A stretch of DNA of 64,000 bases from CAYSRC01 sp964446385 (GCA_964446385.1 CAYUOH010000001.1:171945-235944); one strand, 5' to 3'; positions 27,412 through 35,904 are shown, counted from the first letter of the stretch. Notes: generated by a model from the letters alone, not told the origin. Numbers and translations: made by a program.

Positions 27412-27487
27412 GGGCTTGTAGCTCAGTTGGGAGAGCGCCGCGTTCGCAACGCGGAGGTCGAGGGTTCGAACCCCTTCAGGTCCACCA
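27412..27487 (+). tRNA. tRNA-Ala(CGC)
   Basis: A 76-nt cloverleaf with encoded CCA. The acceptor stem GGGCTTG/CAGGTCC contains the G3-U70 pair that defines alanine tRNAs; the anticodon stem CCGCG/CGCGG encloses TTCGCAA, giving anticodon CGC at 27445-27447. Its 27446-27468 segment is repeated at 30114-30136, marking it as the attachment target of an integrative element. Confidence 0.97.
27446..27468 (+). repeat. Left copy of att core (inside tRNA-Ala)
   Basis: A 23-bp stretch from the anticodon loop to the T-loop of tRNA-Ala, identical to 30114-30136. Tyrosine integrases commonly use this part of tRNA genes as the crossover region. Confidence 0.75.
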
Positions 27488-27491
27488 ACAG

Positions 27492-27534
27492 AAAAGCACG
27501 TAACCATGGGCATTTGCCGGGTTCACGTGCTTTT
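27492..27534 (+). terminator. Terminator after tRNA-Ala
   Basis: Stem AAAAGCACGT/ACGTGCTTTT with an inner AACC/GGTT extension and a T-run, 4 bp past the CCA. It belongs to the junction side of the element scar, so it may derive from the element. Confidence 0.85.
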
Positions 27535-27551
27535 TTATTTTTGTCTTATTT

Positions 27552-27641
27552 TGAAAATTGTCCGCCAATTGTCCGCCAATTGTCCGCCGATTTATTCATA
27601 ACGATACAAAACGATAAAAACGCTGAATATAGCCTTCGCAA
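27552..27641 (+). repeat. Left copy of the element-end repeat
   Basis: Contains three tandem AATTGTCCGCC units (27554-27590 region) and the block beginning ACGATACAAAACGATA (27601-27616) and running to about 27641. Both parts recur at 29965-30018 and 30077-30112. On the minus strand the repeat can be read as a short open frame ending just past the units, so it could be the 3' end of a lost integrase gene or integrase arm sites. Nothing else is seen in 27642-27745 except a 14-bp palindrome at its end. Confidence 0.7.
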
Positions 27642-27745
27642 ATTGAAGGGAGGATAAAAGAAGACATGGTTTGCAGTCCCTGGTAGAATGAATATGCGAC
27701 ACACGGCTTCTGCCAGCATATGCCAGCGCCGCCGATCTGATCAGA

Positions 27746-29233
27746 TCATTCGAGATTTTCAAACGCCCATGCGGTCAGTTCGTTAAGAGAGGGATGGATG
27801 ACCATGGCGTTCAGGATGGGCTCATAGGTGTCGAGTGACGGGCACATCATTCGCAGCGCGTCAATGGATATACGATCGGTGGTCCGCGCTTTCTTGTCGG
27901 TACATTTATAACCGGCGCTCATCAAATAGACAAAAGGCTGTACCAGCAGGGCCGCTTGAGGGCCCACCACGTGGACGCCCAGTAGCTTTTTGTCTTCGCC
28001 GACAAGAATTTTCGCAAAACCGTTGTCGTCGGCCCCGTTCGAATACCCCATTTTAATGCCACCCACGATCTTGGAATAATAGTTGCGGCCGACACGATAT
28101 TTGATGCCTTTCGCCTTGGCATCCCTTTCGGTCATCCCGACATGTGAGACCTGTGGATGCGTATAGATCGCCCATGGAACGGCTTCGTAGCAAGCGGCTT
28201 TTTTTTCTTCTGCGGCCGATATCATGTTGTGAATGAGAATGGAGGCTTCATAGTTGGCTTTGTGCCGAAACTGGTATTTCCCGTTGATGTCGCCGATCGC
28301 CCAGATATTGTTTTGCGACGTTTCTAGATAATCGTTTGTAACGATATATCCTCTCGGGTCGACGTCGACACCCGCCTGCTCAAGATTGAGCAAATCGCCG
28401 TTTGAACGAACACCGGTGGCGATGAAAATCTCTTCACCGGACACAAGGTTTTCCTTCTCCGTGACCTTGTCCATATAAACCAGCGTTTTTTCCTGTCCGC
28501 TTCTGCCGGCGGACCGAACACTCGCGTTCGTGATCACCGATATCCCGTTGTTTTCAAATTGCGTTTTCACAAATTCGCTGACTTCCTCTTCTTCGGCGTT
28601 GAGAAGTCGCTCTCCCGACTGCAGCACGGTGACTTTTGTGCCGATCGCCGAGAAGATATGGGCAAATTCGGCGCTGATCGGACCGCCGCCGACGATCAGC
28701 AGGCTTTTCCACGGGGTATTTGGGAATTTATCGCCGAAAAAGCTCTCGGAGGTCACAAAACCGGTCGCGCTCAAACCGTCGATGTTTGGCACATTGGTCC
28801 GTGCGCCGGCGGCAAGTATATAACGGTCGGCCGTAAAGATATCGGAGGTCCCGCCGTCGTTGTAAGTGACCCGCATCGTATTTTTATCGATGAATTTTCC
28901 GATACCCCTATAGACGGTCAGACCATCTGTTTCGCGCAGCCGTTTTTCAATACTCTCATTGTGCGATATCTGTTCCCACATACGGTCCGAAATACGGGTC
29001 CAGTCCACCGCCGGCGGCGAAAAATCAAGGCCAACACGTTTGGCAGCCTGCGCTTCCCGGATAAGATCCGCCGGGTAGACCAGCATTTTTGAGGGAATGC
29101 AGCCTTTTGTGAGGCAGGTGCCCCCGAATTTGTCTTTTTCTACTATCGCGCAGGACATTCCCTGTTCCAGCGCGGCCTCCAGTACCATCAGCCCCGCGCC
29201 GCTTCCTACAACAACCAAATCATAGTTTTTCAT
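27746..29233 (-). CDS. Pyridine nucleotide-disulfide oxidoreductase (Lpd/mycothione reductase-like)
   Basis: A 495-residue two-dinucleotide-binding flavoprotein. GSGAG is near the N-terminus, the redox disulfide is GGTCLTKGCIPSK with the usual four residues between the cysteines, the NAD(P) site is IVGGGPISAEFAHIFSAIG, a second FAD motif is WAIGDING, and the C-terminal dimer-interface base is HPSLNE. Family members include dihydrolipoamide dehydrogenase, mercuric reductase and mycothione reductase. No 2-oxoacid dehydrogenase or lipoyl gene is near, so the substrate is unknown. The ATG at 29233 follows AAGGAG. It lies inside the tRNA-Ala element scar and may be cargo. Confidence 0.88.
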   Translation of the reverse strand: MKNYDLVVVGSGAGLMVLEAALEQGMSCAIVEKDKFGGTCLTKGCIPSKMLVYPADLIREAQAAKRVGLDFSPPAVDWTRISDRMWEQISHNESIEKRLRETDGLTVYRGIGKFIDKNTMRVTYNDGGTSDIFTADRYILAAGARTNVPNIDGLSATGFVTSESFFGDKFPNTPWKSLLIVGGGPISAEFAHIFSAIGTKVTVLQSGERLLNAEEEEVSEFVKTQFENNGISVITNASVRSAGRSGQEKTLVYMDKVTEKENLVSGEEIFIATGVRSNGDLLNLEQAGVDVDPRGYIVTNDYLETSQNNIWAIGDINGKYQFRHKANYEASILIHNMISAAEEKKAACYEAVPWAIYTHPQVSHVGMTERDAKAKGIKYRVGRNYYSKIVGGIKMGYSNGADDNGFAKILVGEDKKLLGVHVVGPQAALLVQPFVYLMSAGYKCTDKKARTTDRISIDALRMMCPSLDTYEPILNAMVIHPSLNELTAWAFENLE

Positions 29234-29284
29234 ACAATTCTCCTTTGCATGCGATACCGAACGAGCACAATATTGATTTATTCT

Positions 29285-29314
29285 ATTATATATACTATAA
29301 GATGAAAATAACAA
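29285..29314 (-). promoter_or_regulatory. Predicted promoter of the disulfide oxidoreductase gene
   Basis: Minus strand TTGTTA (29314-29309), 18 bp, TATAAT (29290-29285), about 50 bp before the start codon. The rest of 29315-29509 holds no gene. Confidence 0.55.
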
Positions 29315-29423
29315 CAAGTCAGCATTGTGAAGGGTGATGCCACTCTGCCCGACACTCTGTAAAACGGGCTGCCGCCGAATCGGACGGCTGCAGATTCCGC
29401 TTTGTTATTTAGTAGTTTATTTG

Positions 29424-29442
29424 TATTAATTAGCCCTTTGTT
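29424..29442 (+). repeat. 19-bp direct repeat, first copy
   Basis: TATTAATTAGCCCTTTGTT; repeated with one mismatch at 29504-29522, where it overlaps the stop codon of the excisionase-like gene. This looks like the end of a second, deleted gene copy. Confidence 0.6.
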
Positions 29443-29509
29443 TTCTCTAAATACCTTGCCTAAACCTTGCCCCTAAACCTTAGCAAAATCTTAGTGTGTC
29501 CAATATTAT

Positions 29510-29686
29510 TTAGCCCTTTGTTCCTATGGTTGTAAACTCCTGTAAAGCCTGTTCTGATACTCTCAAATATTTGCCAATTTTAACGGCCTTAAGCTGGCCT
29601 TTGCTGATCCATGTATATAGGGATCTACGGGTTACTTTGAGTATGCCCGCTATCTCGTCAAGTGTGTACATTTTTATCTCTGCCAT
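29510..29686 (-). CDS. Excisionase-family small DNA-binding protein
   Basis: A 58-residue protein with one winged helix-turn-helix: YTLDEIAGILKVTRRSLYTW, then ISKGQLKAVKIGKYLRVSE. This is the MerR-like HTH_17 pattern of excisionase-family proteins, which bend DNA at att sites. GGGGAG stands 10 bp before the ATG. No integrase follows, so it is an orphan left in the element scar or a regulator of unknown target. Confidence 0.8.
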   Translation of the reverse strand: MAEIKMYTLDEIAGILKVTRRSLYTWISKGQLKAVKIGKYLRVSEQALQEFTTIGTKG

Positions 29687-29724
29687 TGTTATTCATCTCC
29701 CCTTGTTTCTTCCTCTAGAATAGA

Positions 29725-29967
29725 GTGTATCAGCTTGTTTACACTTCCGCAAGGGTAAACGAATTAGCTGAAGGGATGGACCGGGAGGCAATATTATCAG
29801 CGGAAGCCCTTCTTCGTTTTTATTCTGAAGTTATACGGAATCCTGATGCCCCATTGGGGGCAAAGCTGAAGGCAAGTGAATTGATGGGGAAACATTACAT
29901 ATTGTTCACAGATAAAACAGTTCATCTTCAAGAAGAACCCTTCGAAATTGTTATAAAAACAATATGA
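29725..29967 (+). pseudogene. Phage terminase small subunit-like fragment
   Basis: An 80-codon frame whose centre, RFYSEVIRNPDAPLGAKLKA followed by SELMGK, resembles the C-terminal part of small terminase subunits. The N-terminal DNA-binding half is missing, the possible GTG start has no ribosome site, and no large subunit follows. It is most likely prophage debris. The frame runs straight into the right-hand element repeat. Confidence 0.55.
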
Positions 29968-30112
29968 AAATTGTCCGCCGATTGTCCGCCGATTTATTCA
30001 TAACGATACAAAACGATATGCGAAGATAAGAGAAGATAAAACGCGGAAAGCACTTAACGGTGGGCATTTCATGGCAACGATACAAAACGATAAAAACGCT
30101 GAATATAGCCTT
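29965..30112 (+). repeat. Right copies of the element-end repeat
   Basis: Two tandem ATTGTCCGCC units and the ACGATACAAAACGATA block (29965-30018), then a second ACGATACAAAACGATA block running on as in the left copy (30077-30112). The piece between also holds GCGGAAAGCACTTAACGG, recalling the terminator after tRNA-Ala. The arrangement suggests tandem or successive integrations followed by deletion. Confidence 0.7.
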
Positions 30113-30113
30113 T

Positions 30114-30136
30114 GCAACGCGGAGGTCGAGGGTTCG
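30114..30136 (+). repeat. Right copy of att core
   Basis: Identical over 23 bp to 27446-27468 of tRNA-Ala, and directly preceded by the element-end repeat. It does not form a tRNA. The remaining sequence to 30234 holds no gene. Confidence 0.75.
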
Positions 30137-30234
30137 GGTTTCTTGTTCTTATCAAGAATATAGCTTTGTATACATCGTCTCTGTTCTATACAGTTACGTG
30201 AATCAATGGTAACTTGAAATATTCAGGGACAAGA

Positions 30235-31041
30235 TCAGCGAGCCATTTTCTCGTGTACTTCACCGTGAATCAAGCTCCTTTTCCGTCTTTTCTGCATGGC
30301 GGCATACGCCCCCAGCGGAAGTATTCCGCCGACAGTAAAAATCGCAAGATATGCCAGAAGGAAAATGGGGTACGGTACCGCGCTGTAGATTTTATCGAAT
30401 ACCGGTAACTGCGAAGCGTGAAAGGGTGAGATGAAAAACAGATCCAGACCTCCGCCGATCCCGGCATAATACGTAATAATGTCCGCCACCACGGCGACCG
30501 TCACCAGGACAATAAACACCCGAAACGCAGAGACAAGCGTTTTTACGCTGAAAGTTACCTGCCCGTAGAGAATTAACAGGACGCCCATTACCACCATCAA
30601 TCCGTGATGGACCATGGTTTGTACGTTAATCAAAACCTCTTGCGTGAACACAGTAGACGGATACGCCATGACAGCAATGCCAGCTGACAAGCCATATGTA
30701 GCCAAAAAACAATGGATACTGTGAGCCAGCTTTTCATTCCCGGTGACTCCGGCAATCAGCGCTACGTACATAGGTGTGGAACAGAACTGGAACGGAAAAG
30801 CGTACCACTGATACACCCATTTTTCGCCGGAAAAGCTGAAGGAAAATTGCTTATATAGTTCAAATGCAAACATGATGATTGAAAATGCAAGCAGCATCCG
30901 TTTAATGTTTACCCGGGCGACATCAGCAAGTATAATGGCCGCCAGTATAACCATAATGGCAAGCAAATGAAACCAGCCGTACATTGTTGGTTTCGGCATT
31001 TCAAACTGCAAAAAGTGGATAACGATTTCTAAAAGTTTCAT
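30235..31041 (-). CDS. YwaF/TMEM164-family integral membrane protein
   Basis: A 268-residue protein with about seven membrane helices. The features YAFPFQFCSTPMY, INVQTMVHHGLMVVMG and LFFISPF match the YwaF (TIGR02206) family of bacterial membrane proteins related to eukaryotic TMEM164. The function in bacteria is not established. It lies just outside the right att copy, alone on its strand. Confidence 0.8.
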   Translation of the reverse strand: MKLLEIVIHFLQFEMPKPTMYGWFHLLAIMVILAAIILADVARVNIKRMLLAFSIIMFAFELYKQFSFSFSGEKWVYQWYAFPFQFCSTPMYVALIAGVTGNEKLAHSIHCFLATYGLSAGIAVMAYPSTVFTQEVLINVQTMVHHGLMVVMGVLLILYGQVTFSVKTLVSAFRVFIVLVTVAVVADIITYYAGIGGGLDLFFISPFHASQLPVFDKIYSAVPYPIFLLAYLAIFTVGGILPLGAYAAMQKRRKRSLIHGEVHEKMAR

Positions 31042-31432
31042 GGTATGTGTTTCTCGAATCGGAACATTCCTTCAAATTGTTTATCATCTTAACATTCCCA
31101 GTCAGTGCCATGCGGGTCTGGATGATGTCAGCATTACAGTATATGTAAAGATTACAGTATAATCGTGATATCTTAGTATAAAACCATCCTATAGTAAATT
31201 ACAAAAAAATTATTCAATTATAAGGATTTTACAAAAATCCGGGAAAGCAGCAACGTGCCAATTCTTTCTCTGACGGTGAAAAACAACGACTCCGATCTAG
31301 TGCTCAGCTTTTCTGTCGGCGCGGCTGATCATTAGTCAGAGTACACTATAAATTTATACTTGGTGATATTGCCTTGCAAAAGACTAAGTTGATGTTGTAT
31401 CATCCCAGTATAACCTTTAAAAGGAAAAGCAA
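31042..31432. other. Gene-free interval
   Basis: No open frame, RNA fold or repeat was recognised in these 391 bp. The last 60 bp hold a weak promoter-like TTGCAA/TATCAT pair and the AAAAGGAAAA ribosome site of the next gene. Confidence 0.5.
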
Positions 31433-32197
31433 ATGAAAAACGCTCTTATAACAATATGCGCCAGGAAGGGCAGCGACGAATACAAAAGCAAAAATCTCCG
31501 GACGGTATGCGGATACCCTCTGGTGTATTATTCTCTTTCGGCGGCTGATCTGTACCGCAAAAACAGCAACGGCGTCAGCACCGATATTTGTCTCAATACC
31601 GACAGTGATGTGCTGGCTGCACTTGTGCTTGAAAAATACCCCGAGGTACACCACATCCGGCGAAGCGCAAAGCTTTCAGGAGAATCGGTCCCGAAGGAGG
31701 ACGTTTACCGCGACTGCATTTTACATATGGAAAAGAAGCTAAGCAAAAAATATGATTTTTTCATCGATCTCGATATAACGTCTCCTCTGCGCCGGGACAC
31801 CGATATACAGGGCATCGTGGATCAGTACCTTTCCGACCCTGATGCTGACGTAGTGATGTCAGCAATTGAAAGCAGGCGTAACCCTTACTACAACATGGCC
31901 CAGATCGGCGAGGACGGGTTTGCGCGCAGGATAATCGACAACCGAAACACCGCCCTGGTTCAGGCGCCTGTATGTTACGATGTCAACGCGTCACTGTACG
32001 TCTTTTCACGCGACTTCCTGATCAACCGGATGACCTTTGACCTGTGGCAGGGGAGGGTCAAGCTTTACAAAATGGCCGAAACCGGGATATTCGATATCGG
32101 AGACGACGGCGAGTACATGATGATGGAAGCTCTGGCGTCGTTCCTATTCGAAAATGAGGACGGATACAAGCGGATACGGGACAACATACGAAAATAA
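31433..32197 (+). CDS. Acylneuraminate cytidylyltransferase-family protein (CMP-sugar synthetase)
   Basis: A 254-residue nucleotidyltransferase. ICARKGSDEYKSKNLRTVCG is the CTP-binding start, FIDLDITSPLRRDTDI the substrate and metal loop, and CYDVNASLYVFSR the central motif, as in NeuA, PtmB and related enzymes that activate nonulosonic acids with CTP. No neuB, neuC or other sugar pathway gene is present, so the sugar is unknown. It ends at a terminator shared with gpmI. Confidence 0.85.
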   Translation: MKNALITICARKGSDEYKSKNLRTVCGYPLVYYSLSAADLYRKNSNGVSTDICLNTDSDVLAALVLEKYPEVHHIRRSAKLSGESVPKEDVYRDCILHMEKKLSKKYDFFIDLDITSPLRRDTDIQGIVDQYLSDPDADVVMSAIESRRNPYYNMAQIGEDGFARRIIDNRNTALVQAPVCYDVNASLYVFSRDFLINRMTFDLWQGRVKLYKMAETGIFDIGDDGEYMMMEALASFLFENEDGYKRIRDNIRK

Positions 32198-32235
32198 AAA
32201 AGCAACCGCAGGCTTTAGCCTGCGGTTGCTTTTTT
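32196..32235. terminator. Bidirectional terminator between the cytidylyltransferase gene and gpmI
   Basis: A long perfect stem with core GCAACCGCAGGC/GCCTGCGGTTGC, TTTA loop, A-run left and T-run right. Confidence 0.95.
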
Positions 32236-32241
32236 ATGAAT

Positions 32242-33813
32242 TTATACAAGCATGGAAGATTCCCATGTATCGGGAGCCTTTATCTCAAACAGATCTGCCA
32301 CTGTGGGAGCTACATTCGCAAGTCCGTAGGGACCTTCTCCGAATGTGATGTCACGGTCTGCGTTGAAGATGATAAAAGGAACGGGATTGAGGGAATGGGC
32401 GGTGCGAACCTCCAGCTCGCCTTTTTTGTTCTTTTCGTACATCTCGTCTGCGTTACCGTGGTCGGCGGTTACGACGAGAGTGTAGCCTAGCTTTTTCGCA
32501 GCCTTTACAAGGCGTGCGAGCATCAGGTCGAGGGCGCTCACGGATGTTATGACGGCGTCAAGGTTGCCGGTGTGACCTACCATGTCTCCGTTGGGATAGT
32601 TGCAGCGGATAAAGTTGTATTTTCCGCTTGCCATGGCCTCGATTACGTCATCGGTAATTTCGGCGCACTTCATCCACGGCTTGAGATCAAAGCTGATGTT
32701 GTCAGAGGGAATCTCGTTGAATGTCTCAAGGTTTTCGTCGAACTTGCTACTGCGGTTGCCGTTCCAAAAATAAGTTACGTGGCCGAATTTCTGGGTCTCG
32801 CTAACGGCATACTGGCGCAGGCCGTTTTCGATGAGCAGCTCGCTAAGCGTGTTCTTGATAACCGGGGGATTTACGAGAAAACGTTTGGGAAGCTTGAGGT
32901 CGCCGTCGTACTGAAGCATACCGGCGTAGACCACGTCGGGTTTGAGCCCGCGATTGAATCCACTAAACTCCTCGTCGTCGAATGCCATGCTGATTTCCAG
33001 GGCGCGGTCGCCGCGGAAATTGAACAGAACGACCGAGTCACCGTCGTTGATTCTGCCGATGGGACCGTTGGCGTCAGCGATTACGAACGCAGGAAGATCC
33101 TGGTCGATGCAGTCAAGCTCGGCACGGTAGGTGTTGATGGCGTCGGCCGCATTGGCAAAGGCTCGGCCGATACCGTTTACATGGATGTTCCAACCTTCCT
33201 CAACCATGCTCCAGTTGGCCTGGTAACGGTCCATTGTAATCTTCATACGGCCACCGCCACTTGCGACGCAGACGTCAAAGGTGTTGTCCTTAAGTTCGGC
33301 AATCTTGTTTTCAAGCATCTCTACGTATGTAAGGGCGCTTGTAGCGGGGACGTCACGGCCGTCCAGAAGGATGTGAATCCTTACGCGCTTTACGCCGTCC
33401 TGCTTCGCACGCTCCATAAGAGCGAAGAGATGTCTGATGTTGCTGTGAACGTTACCGTCTGAAAGAAGGCCCAGGAAATGAAGCGTCCCGCCCTTGTCCG
33501 AAACGGCTGTTACGTCTTTCCAAGCGTCGGACGTGAAGATGGTGCCGTTTTCAATCGACTCGCCGACAAGCTTGGCACCTTGGGAATAAATCTGGCCGCA
33601 GCCTAGGGCGTTGTGACCGACCTCGCTGTTGCCCATGTCGTCGTCGCTTGGGAGGCCTACGGCTGTGCCGTGAGCCTTAAGTTGCGTGTGCGGGCAGTCG
33701 GCAAGAAGGCTGTCAAGCGTGGGGGTATGAGCCAGTTTAACGCCATCGCCGATGCCGGTTTTGGAGATGCCTACACCGTCCATAACGACGAGCAGTAGGG
33801 GTTTTTTACTCAT
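32242..33813 (-). CDS. gpmI: 2,3-bisphosphoglycerate-independent phosphoglycerate mutase
   Basis: A 523-residue alkaline-phosphatase-superfamily enzyme interconverting 3- and 2-phosphoglycerate. VVMDGVGI has the first metal aspartate, DMGNSEVGHNALG the catalytic serine, and VVTADHGNADEM the C-terminal metal site. The ATG at 33813 follows GAAAGGCG; an ATG at 33828 overlaps the tpiA stop. Last gene of pgk-tpiA-gpmI. Confidence 0.97.
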   Translation of the reverse strand: MSKKPLLLVVMDGVGISKTGIGDGVKLAHTPTLDSLLADCPHTQLKAHGTAVGLPSDDDMGNSEVGHNALGCGQIYSQGAKLVGESIENGTIFTSDAWKDVTAVSDKGGTLHFLGLLSDGNVHSNIRHLFALMERAKQDGVKRVRIHILLDGRDVPATSALTYVEMLENKIAELKDNTFDVCVASGGGRMKITMDRYQANWSMVEEGWNIHVNGIGRAFANAADAINTYRAELDCIDQDLPAFVIADANGPIGRINDGDSVVLFNFRGDRALEISMAFDDEEFSGFNRGLKPDVVYAGMLQYDGDLKLPKRFLVNPPVIKNTLSELLIENGLRQYAVSETQKFGHVTYFWNGNRSSKFDENLETFNEIPSDNISFDLKPWMKCAEITDDVIEAMASGKYNFIRCNYPNGDMVGHTGNLDAVITSVSALDLMLARLVKAAKKLGYTLVVTADHGNADEMYEKNKKGELEVRTAHSLNPVPFIIFNADRDITFGEGPYGLANVAPTVADLFEIKAPDTWESSMLV

Positions 33814-33827
33814 AAAAACGCCTTTCA

Positions 33828-34595
33828 TTATTTGCTGGCAGCTTCTACGATGGCAGCAAAGTCATTGGGTTTGAGGGAGGCGCCGCCGATAAGGCCGCCG
33901 TCAATATCGGGCTGGCCGAGAAGTTCAGCAGCGTTTGCGGCGTTCATGCTTCCGCCGTACTGGATTGTGAGGCAGGCAGCGCAGTCTTCGCAGTACAGAC
34001 CGGCAATAAATTTACGGATGAGGCCGCAAACTTCCTCTGCCTGCTCAGCAGTGGCGGTTTTGCCTGTACCGATGGCCCAGATGGGCTCGTAGGCGATGAT
34101 GATGTTCTTAAGCTCTTCGGCGGTTACACCCTCGAAGGCCTTGGTAACCTGGCCGGAAACCAATTCGGCGGTAATGCCGGCCTCGCGTTGCTCAAGGGAT
34201 TCGCCTACGCAGACGATGGGCTTGAGACCTACGGCCAGAGCGGCGCGCAGACGGAGGTTGACGGTTTCATCGGTCTCTCCGAAATACTGACGGCGCTCAC
34301 TGTGGCCGAGGATGACGTATTCAACACCGATCTCTGTGAGCATGCTTGTAGAGATTTCACCGGTGTATGCGCCGGATTCCTTGAAATGGACGTTCTGGGC
34401 ACCGACATGGATGTTGCTGCCCTTTGCGGTCTCAACGGCTACTGCAAGGTCAACGAAGGGAACACCTGTGATTACAGTGCAGCCTGCGTCCTTTACCAGA
34501 GGGATGATAGCCTCGATTAGAGCCTTTGCCTCGGAGGGGGTCTTGTTCATTTTCCAGTTGCCGGCGATAACGGCGGCGCGTTTGGATTTATCCAT
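33828..34595 (-). CDS. tpiA: Triosephosphate isomerase
   Basis: A 255-residue TIM-barrel enzyme interconverting dihydroxyacetone phosphate and glyceraldehyde 3-phosphate. AGNWKMNKT has the catalytic Lys, GHSERRQYFGE the His, and AYEPIWAIGTGK the catalytic Glu and loop 6. Middle gene of the glycolytic operon. Confidence 0.98.
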   Translation of the reverse strand: MDKSKRAAVIAGNWKMNKTPSEAKALIEAIIPLVKDAGCTVITGVPFVDLAVAVETAKGSNIHVGAQNVHFKESGAYTGEISTSMLTEIGVEYVILGHSERRQYFGETDETVNLRLRAALAVGLKPIVCVGESLEQREAGITAELVSGQVTKAFEGVTAEELKNIIIAYEPIWAIGTGKTATAEQAEEVCGLIRKFIAGLYCEDCAACLTIQYGGSMNAANAAELLGQPDIDGGLIGGASLKPNDFAAIVEAASK

Positions 34596-34618
34596 AGTAT
34601 TATTCTCCAGAAATGCTG

Positions 34619-35854
34619 TTAGTTTATTTGTGTATTATTTGTTAAAACTTGTTTGTCCTGTATGCAGTCAATGCCGGGCAGGACTTTTCCTTCAAGATAT
34701 TCGAGGGATGCGCCGCCACCTGTGCTGATGTGGCTCATTTTGTCGCTGAAGCCCATCTGAATAACAGCAGCTGCGCTGTCACCGCCGCCAATAACCGTGG
34801 TAGCGTCCGTATCAGCCATGGCCTTTGCAACGGCAAGTGTACCTTCTGCAAGGACGGGGTTCTCAAATACCCCCATAGGTCCGTTCCATACGACGGTCTT
34901 GGCATCCTTAATGGCCTCTGCGAACAGAGTGCGGGTCTTGGGACCGATATCCATGCCCATCTTGTCGGCTGGAATGGCGTTGCTGTCTACTACAGTATTC
35001 TCGATGGGTGCGTCGATGGGATTGGGGAAGGAAGCAGTAACAACGGTATCGATGGGGAGGAGGAGCTTGACGCCCTTTTCCTCGGCCTTCTTCATCATGT
35101 CGGCGCAGTAGTTGATCTTTTCGGGATCGAGCAGGGAAGTACCGACCTCATAGCCCTTTGCCTTCAGGAAGGTATAAGCCATACCGCCGCCGATGATAAG
35201 TGTGTCGACCTTGTTGAGGAGGTTGTCGATGACGTTGAGCTTGTCAGCAACCTTGGCACCGCCCAGGATGGCGACGAAGGGACGTACGGGATTGTTAACG
35301 GCGTTACCGAGGAACTCGATTTCCTTGTTCATCAGGTAACCTACGGCTGTGTCCTTAATAAAGTCGGTGACACCGGCTGTGCTGCAGTGAGCGCGGTGAG
35401 CGGAACCGAAAGCATCGTTTACGTATACATCGGCGAGTGAGGCGAGCTCTTTGCTGAACGCAGGAACATTCTTGGTTTCCTCTTTGCGGAAACGGGTGTT
35501 CTGCAGAACGACGATGTCGCCGTCCTTCATAGCGGCGATGGTTGCGCGGGCATTGTCGCCTACTACGTTGTCGTCATCGGCGAAGACTACGTTTTTGCCC
35601 ATCAACTTGCTGAGGTATTCGGCAACGGGAGCAAGGCTGTACTTTGCATCAGGGCCCTCGGGTTTACCGAGATGGCTGCAGAGAATGACGCGCCCGCCGT
35701 TCTCAATAAGCTTTTCGATGGTGGGGAGAGCAGCGCGGATACGGTTGTCGTCAGTGATGACGCCTTCCTTCATGGGTACGTTGAAATCAACGCGTACCAG
35801 AACTTTTTTGCCGCGGACGTCAAGATCTTCAACGGTTACTTTGTTAAGTGCCAT
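34619..35854 (-). CDS. pgk: Phosphoglycerate kinase
   Basis: A 411-residue enzyme making ATP from 1,3-bisphosphoglycerate. VRVDFNVPMKEG and LCSHLGKPEG are N-terminal signatures; GGGDSAAAV lies in the C-terminal nucleotide domain. The C-terminus runs about 10 residues past the usual end with Gln/Asn-rich sequence. AGGAGA precedes the ATG. It leads the operon; gapA and eno are not in the window. Confidence 0.98.
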   Translation of the reverse strand: MALNKVTVEDLDVRGKKVLVRVDFNVPMKEGVITDDNRIRAALPTIEKLIENGGRVILCSHLGKPEGPDAKYSLAPVAEYLSKLMGKNVVFADDDNVVGDNARATIAAMKDGDIVVLQNTRFRKEETKNVPAFSKELASLADVYVNDAFGSAHRAHCSTAGVTDFIKDTAVGYLMNKEIEFLGNAVNNPVRPFVAILGGAKVADKLNVIDNLLNKVDTLIIGGGMAYTFLKAKGYEVGTSLLDPEKINYCADMMKKAEEKGVKLLLPIDTVVTASFPNPIDAPIENTVVDSNAIPADKMGMDIGPKTRTLFAEAIKDAKTVVWNGPMGVFENPVLAEGTLAVAKAMADTDATTVIGGGDSAAAVIQMGFSDKMSHISTGGGASLEYLEGKVLPGIDCIQDKQVLTNNTQIN

Positions 35855-35904
35855 AAGTATTTCTCCTGTTTCTTAATATTTGTAATATATAAACAACTAC
35901 AGCA

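Noticed and set aside
27552..27590. Tandem AATTGTCCGCC units as a CRISPR or regulatory array
   Set aside because: There are only three units without spacers, and they recur at the other end of the element scar, which points to element ends instead.
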